A stretch of 7,581 nt of DNA from Actinomycetes bacterium (GTDB lineage: Bacteria; Actinomycetota; Actinomycetes; Actinomycetales; Cellulomonadaceae), in assembly GCA_023412515.1 (NCBI GenBank), contig JAEYNO010000279.1, positions 1 through 7,581 on the forward strand. Direction: 5' to 3'. The notes beneath the pieces are model-generated. The model was not told the origin of the DNA. It was given only the letters and a program-made list of their open reading frames with translations, and made no database searches. A program made the translations under genes and the position numbers. Every line of letters starts with the position of its first letter. Position 1 is the stretch's first letter. This document shows positions 6,268 to 7,581 of this stretch, in pieces.

Positions 6268-6815
6268 GCCGCGTCCACCTCGCGCAGGAACGCGTCGAGG
6301 TCGTCGGGCGTGCGCGACGTGACGAGCCGGAAGCCCTGCGCGTCGTCGGCCACGACCTCCTCGTCGACCCACGTGCCGCCCGCGTTGCGCACGTCCGTGG
6401 TGAGCGACGGGTACGACGTGAGCCGCTTGCCCTGGACGAGACCCGCCTCGACCAGCAGCCACGGGCCGTGGCAGATCGCCGCGACCGGGCGCCCCGCCTG
6501 CGCGAACGCGCCGACGAGCCGCACCGCGTCGTCCTGCAGCCGCAGGCTGTCGGCGTTGAGCGTGCCGCCGGGCACGAGCAGCAGGTCGTAGCCGGACGCG
6601 TCGACCTCGCCGAGCGTGGTGGTCGGCTGCACGGTGCGCCCGGGGTCCTTGTCGCCGACGAGCGTCTCGACGGGCGCGTCGTCGACCGCCGCGACGTCGA
6701 CCGTGGCGCCCGCGCCGCGCAGGTGCTCGACGGGCACCACGAGCTCGTCCTGCTCGACCCCGTAGTTGGTGACGACGGCCAGCACGCGGCGGCCGGTGAG
6801 GTCCGCGTCGGACAT
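6255..6815 (-). CDS. DJ-1/PfpI family protein (type 1 glutamine amidotransferase-like)
   Basis: A 186-residue cytosolic protein of the DJ-1/PfpI superfamily, closest in layout to PfpI/YhbO. The nucleophile elbow is AICHGPW with Cys115 followed by His116, the arrangement of active PfpI proteins. Glu24 aligns with the acidic residue that tunes the cysteine in DJ-1. LLLVPGG at 78-84 and the C-terminal LTSYPS...DVRNAGGTWVDE block are family hallmarks. Relatives are described as intracellular proteases, chaperones, glyoxalase III or protein deglycases; which applies is not decidable here. The frame stays open to an ATG at 6893. ATG 6815 is chosen because GAGGAGG lies six bases before it and family length fits. 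It diverges from the YciI/DGPF genes across 175 bp. Confidence 0.93.
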   Translation of the reverse strand: MSDADLTGRRVLAVVTNYGVEQDELVVPVEHLRGAGATVDVAAVDDAPVETLVGDKDPGRTVQPTTTLGEVDASGYDLLLVPGGTLNADSLRLQDDAVRLVGAFAQAGRPVAAICHGPWLLVEAGLVQGKRLTSYPSLTTDVRNAGGTWVDEEVVADDAQGFRLVTSRTPDDLDAFLREVDAALTA

Positions 6816-6821
6816 GGTGTG

Positions 6822-6828
6822 CCTCCTC
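6822..6828 (-). promoter_or_regulatory. Strong Shine-Dalgarno site fixing the DJ-1/PfpI start
   Basis: On the minus strand GAGGAGG ends six bases before the ATG at 6815. This decides against the in-frame ATG at 6893. It also contrasts with the leaderless-type starts elsewhere in the window. Confidence 0.8.
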
Positions 6829-6837
6829 GGTTCGGGT

Positions 6838-6856
6838 GCCCGGGGGTCGCCCGGGC
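6838..6856 (-). other. Hairpin in the DJ-1/PfpI leader
   Basis: GCCCGGG (6838-6844) and CCCGGGC (6850-6856) form a perfect seven-pair stem with a five-base loop. It lies in the presumed 5' leader of the DJ-1/PfpI message, nine bases before the ribosome-binding site, so it would not cover that site. Its role is unknown and it may be chance. Confidence 0.3.
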
Positions 6857-6863
6857 CGCCGCC

Positions 6864-6869
6864 ACGGTA
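6864..6869 (-). promoter_or_regulatory. Putative -10 box for DJ-1/PfpI gene
   Basis: TACCGT on the minus strand is identical to the -10 box before the MFS gene at 1322. It would start a message with a leader of roughly 40 bases, in keeping with the strong ribosome-binding site. The -35 region (about 6887-6892) is a poor match and overlaps the palindrome at 6874-6889. Confidence 0.4.
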
Positions 6870-6873
6870 GGCA

Positions 6874-6889
6874 GGGGCCGCGCGGCCCC
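6874..6889. other. Perfect 16-bp palindrome, candidate operator
   Basis: GGGGCCGCGCGGCCCC is a perfect inverted repeat between the divergent DJ-1/PfpI and YciI genes. It sits in the spacer and -35 area of the putative DJ-1/PfpI promoter, where a bound repressor could block transcription. The low-complexity GC composition raises the odds of chance. Confidence 0.35.
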
Positions 6890-6916
6890 GCACGCCGGGA
6901 GCGTGAAGGTCGAGGC

Positions 6917-6943
6917 TGTCGAAATCGGCGACCCTCGCGCGTC
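6917..6943 (+). promoter_or_regulatory. Candidate ECF42-type sigma promoter
   Basis: TGTCGA at 6917-6922 is followed after 17 bases by CGTC at 6940-6943. From memory, promoters of ECF42 sigma factors in Streptomyces carry TGTCGA at -35 and CGA/TC at -10, and they drive DGPF-protein genes. The site is 47 bases before the start of the first YciI/DGPF gene, in the right orientation. The other TGTCGA seen in the window (735-740) is inside a gene and lacks the second box at this distance. Confidence 0.55.
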
Positions 6944-6980
6944 ATGGGGGCGAGCGGGCACAGTGGGTGCCCCGGACCAC

Positions 6981-6985
6981 GGAGG
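6981..6985 (+). promoter_or_regulatory. Shine-Dalgarno site fixing the YciI/DGPF start
   Basis: GGAGG ends five bases before the ATG at 6991. It supports that start over the in-frame upstream codon at 6967, which would put the ribosome-binding site inside the gene. Confidence 0.75.
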
Positions 6986-6990
6986 ACGAC

Positions 6991-7401
6991 ATGACGACCC
7001 CCACGACCTACACGCTCCTGCTCTGGGGCGACCCCGACGCGTGCGACGACCTCGCGGCCGCGTACGCCGCGCACGACCGGTTCACGCAGGAGTGCGCCGC
7101 GCAGGGGCACGAGATCCTCGGCGGCGAGGAGCTCACGAGCCCCACGACCGCGCGCGTGCTGCGCGTCGGCGCGGGCGGGTCCGAGGTCACCGACGGACCG
7201 TTCGCCGAGCTCACCGAGCAGCTCGGCGGGTTCTACCTGGTCCGCACGTCCGACCCGGAGGGTCTGCTGCGGCTCGCGGCACCGCTGGTCATGGACGAGG
7301 TCGGCGGCGGGACGCTCGAGCTGCGGGCCGTCGTCGCGCACCGCGCGGGCGACGAGGCGGGCGACGAGGCGAGCGTCGCGCGGGCCGGCGCCGTCGGATG
7401 A
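6991..7401 (+). CDS. YciI family (DGPF domain) protein
   Basis: A 136-residue soluble protein with the YCII-related fold, a dimeric ferredoxin-like barrel. The DGPF signature is at 68-71, inside VTDGPFAELTEQLGGFYLV, and His28 lies in the early helix as in YciI relatives. The biochemical role of DGPF proteins is not settled. In actinobacteria and proteobacteria they are typically encoded beside ECF42 sigma factors and controlled by them. The last 20 or so residues form a polar tail with a GDEAGDEA repeat not typical of the family. ATG 6991 is supported by GGAGG five bases before. Its TGA overlaps the ATG of the next gene as ATGA, so the two are translationally coupled. A TGTCGA-N17-CGTC promoter candidate lies upstream. 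Confidence 0.92.
   Translation: MTTPTTYTLLLWGDPDACDDLAAAYAAHDRFTQECAAQGHEILGGEELTSPTTARVLRVGAGGSEVTDGPFAELTEQLGGFYLVRTSDPEGLLRLAAPLVMDEVGGGTLELRAVVAHRAGDEAGDEASVARAGAVG
7345..7368 (+). repeat. 12-bp tandem repeat in the YciI tail
   Basis: GCGGGCGACGAG occurs twice in tandem (7345-7356 and 7357-7368). It codes for the GDEAGDEA tail of the first YciI/DGPF protein and preserves its frame. Confidence 0.8.
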
Positions 7402-7581
7402 GGTTCGTCGTCCTGCTGTACCAGGACGAGGACGTGTGGCGGCGGGCCGACGACGCCGAGCGTGCGCGGTACCACGCGCAGCACGCGGCGTTCGACGCCG
7501 CGCTGCGCGACGCGGGCGTGACCGTCGTGGCCGGCGAGGCACTGGTCGGCGTCGCCGCGGCGCCCCCCCCCCCCCCCCCCC
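7398..7581 (+). CDS. Second YciI family protein, 3' end missing
   Basis: The ATG at 7398 overlaps the stop of the preceding gene in an ATGA junction. About 55 residues can be read with confidence: MRFVVLLYQDEDVWRRAD, then a helix with RYHAQHAAFDAALRDAG, and VVAGEAL. This is the standard opening of YciI/DGPF proteins (hydrophobic strand, acidic turn, helix with His, then G-x-AL). The part carrying the DGPF motif is not reached. The last six codons read as proline from a run of C and are probably not real. Paired DGPF genes before an ECF42-type sigma gene are a known arrangement, so the sigma gene may lie beyond the edge. Confidence 0.82.
   Translation, partial: MRFVVLLYQDEDVWRRADDAERARYHAQHAAFDAALRDAGVTVVAGEALVGVAAAPPPPPP
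7563..7581. other. Terminal run of 19 C
   Basis: The window ends in 19 consecutive C inside the second YciI gene, where relatives have a TVR-like strand rather than polyproline. A homopolymer at a contig end is most simply a sequencing or assembly artefact. Confidence 0.75.

Noticed and set aside
6816..6893. N-terminal extension of the DJ-1/PfpI protein to ATG 6893
   Set aside because: The added 26 residues are Gly/Pro/Arg-rich and unlike the family, and GAGGAGG stands at the correct distance before ATG 6815.
6909..6933. GGTCG...CGACC inverted repeat around the ECF-type -35 box
   Set aside because: The arms are only five bases long and 15 apart, which is expected by chance in this composition.
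4172..6961. A 929-codon open frame on the minus strand across four genes
   Set aside because: It is rich in Ser, Thr, Pro, Arg and Ala, has no domain sequence, and runs antisense to the clear MFS gene and out of frame with the NUDIX and DJ-1/PfpI genes. Such frames arise because stop codons are rare at this GC content.
1..7581. Defence, phage, CRISPR or mobile-element system
   Set aside because: No nuclease, transposase, integrase, toxin-antitoxin pair, direct-repeat array or att-like site was seen, and codon use is uniform across the window.

Overview
The window reads as ordinary chromosomal DNA of a very GC-rich actinobacterium. By eye it is well over 70% G+C, and almost every codon ends in G or C. 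Two genes belong to the mycothiol-linked DinB superfamily, and several starts look leaderless with a TANNNT-type -10 box directly upstream. All this fits Actinomycetota, perhaps a Cellulomonas-like member of the Micrococcales; the genus is a guess. The window starts inside a gene and ends in 19 consecutive C, so it looks like a whole small contig.

Layout from left to right: the 3' part of an SDR oxidoreductase (+); a mycothiol-dependent maleylpyruvate-isomerase-like protein (-); a divergent MFS exporter (+), followed in the same direction by a DinB/DUF664 protein, an overlapping YdeI/OmpD-associated protein and an unrecognised 126-residue protein; a NUDIX hydrolase (-); a second, paralogous MFS exporter (+) with an acidic repeat tail; a DJ-1/PfpI-family protein (-); and a rightward pair of YciI/DGPF-family genes, the second cut by the contig end. 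Genes are tightly packed. Three tail-to-tail junctions (24, 15 and 3 bp) alternate with three divergent promoter regions (94, 71 and 175 bp). No tRNA, rRNA, insertion sequence, CRISPR array or phage gene was seen.

Many products fit small-molecule stress or detoxification: two putative mycothiol S-transferase-type proteins, two drug-exporter-type MFS proteins, a DJ-1/PfpI protein, a NUDIX hydrolase and an SDR. A shared pathway is not shown by the sequence. The most specific regulatory signal is upstream of the YciI/DGPF pair: TGTCGA, 17 bases, then CGTC. As I remember it, this matches the target promoter of ECF42 sigma factors, whose genes usually sit beside DGPF genes. I therefore expect an ECF42 sigma gene just beyond the right edge. 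Other points of interest are five leaderless-type starts, a 14-bp tandem duplication that separates two convergent stop codons, and perfect 16-bp palindromes in two intergenic regions.
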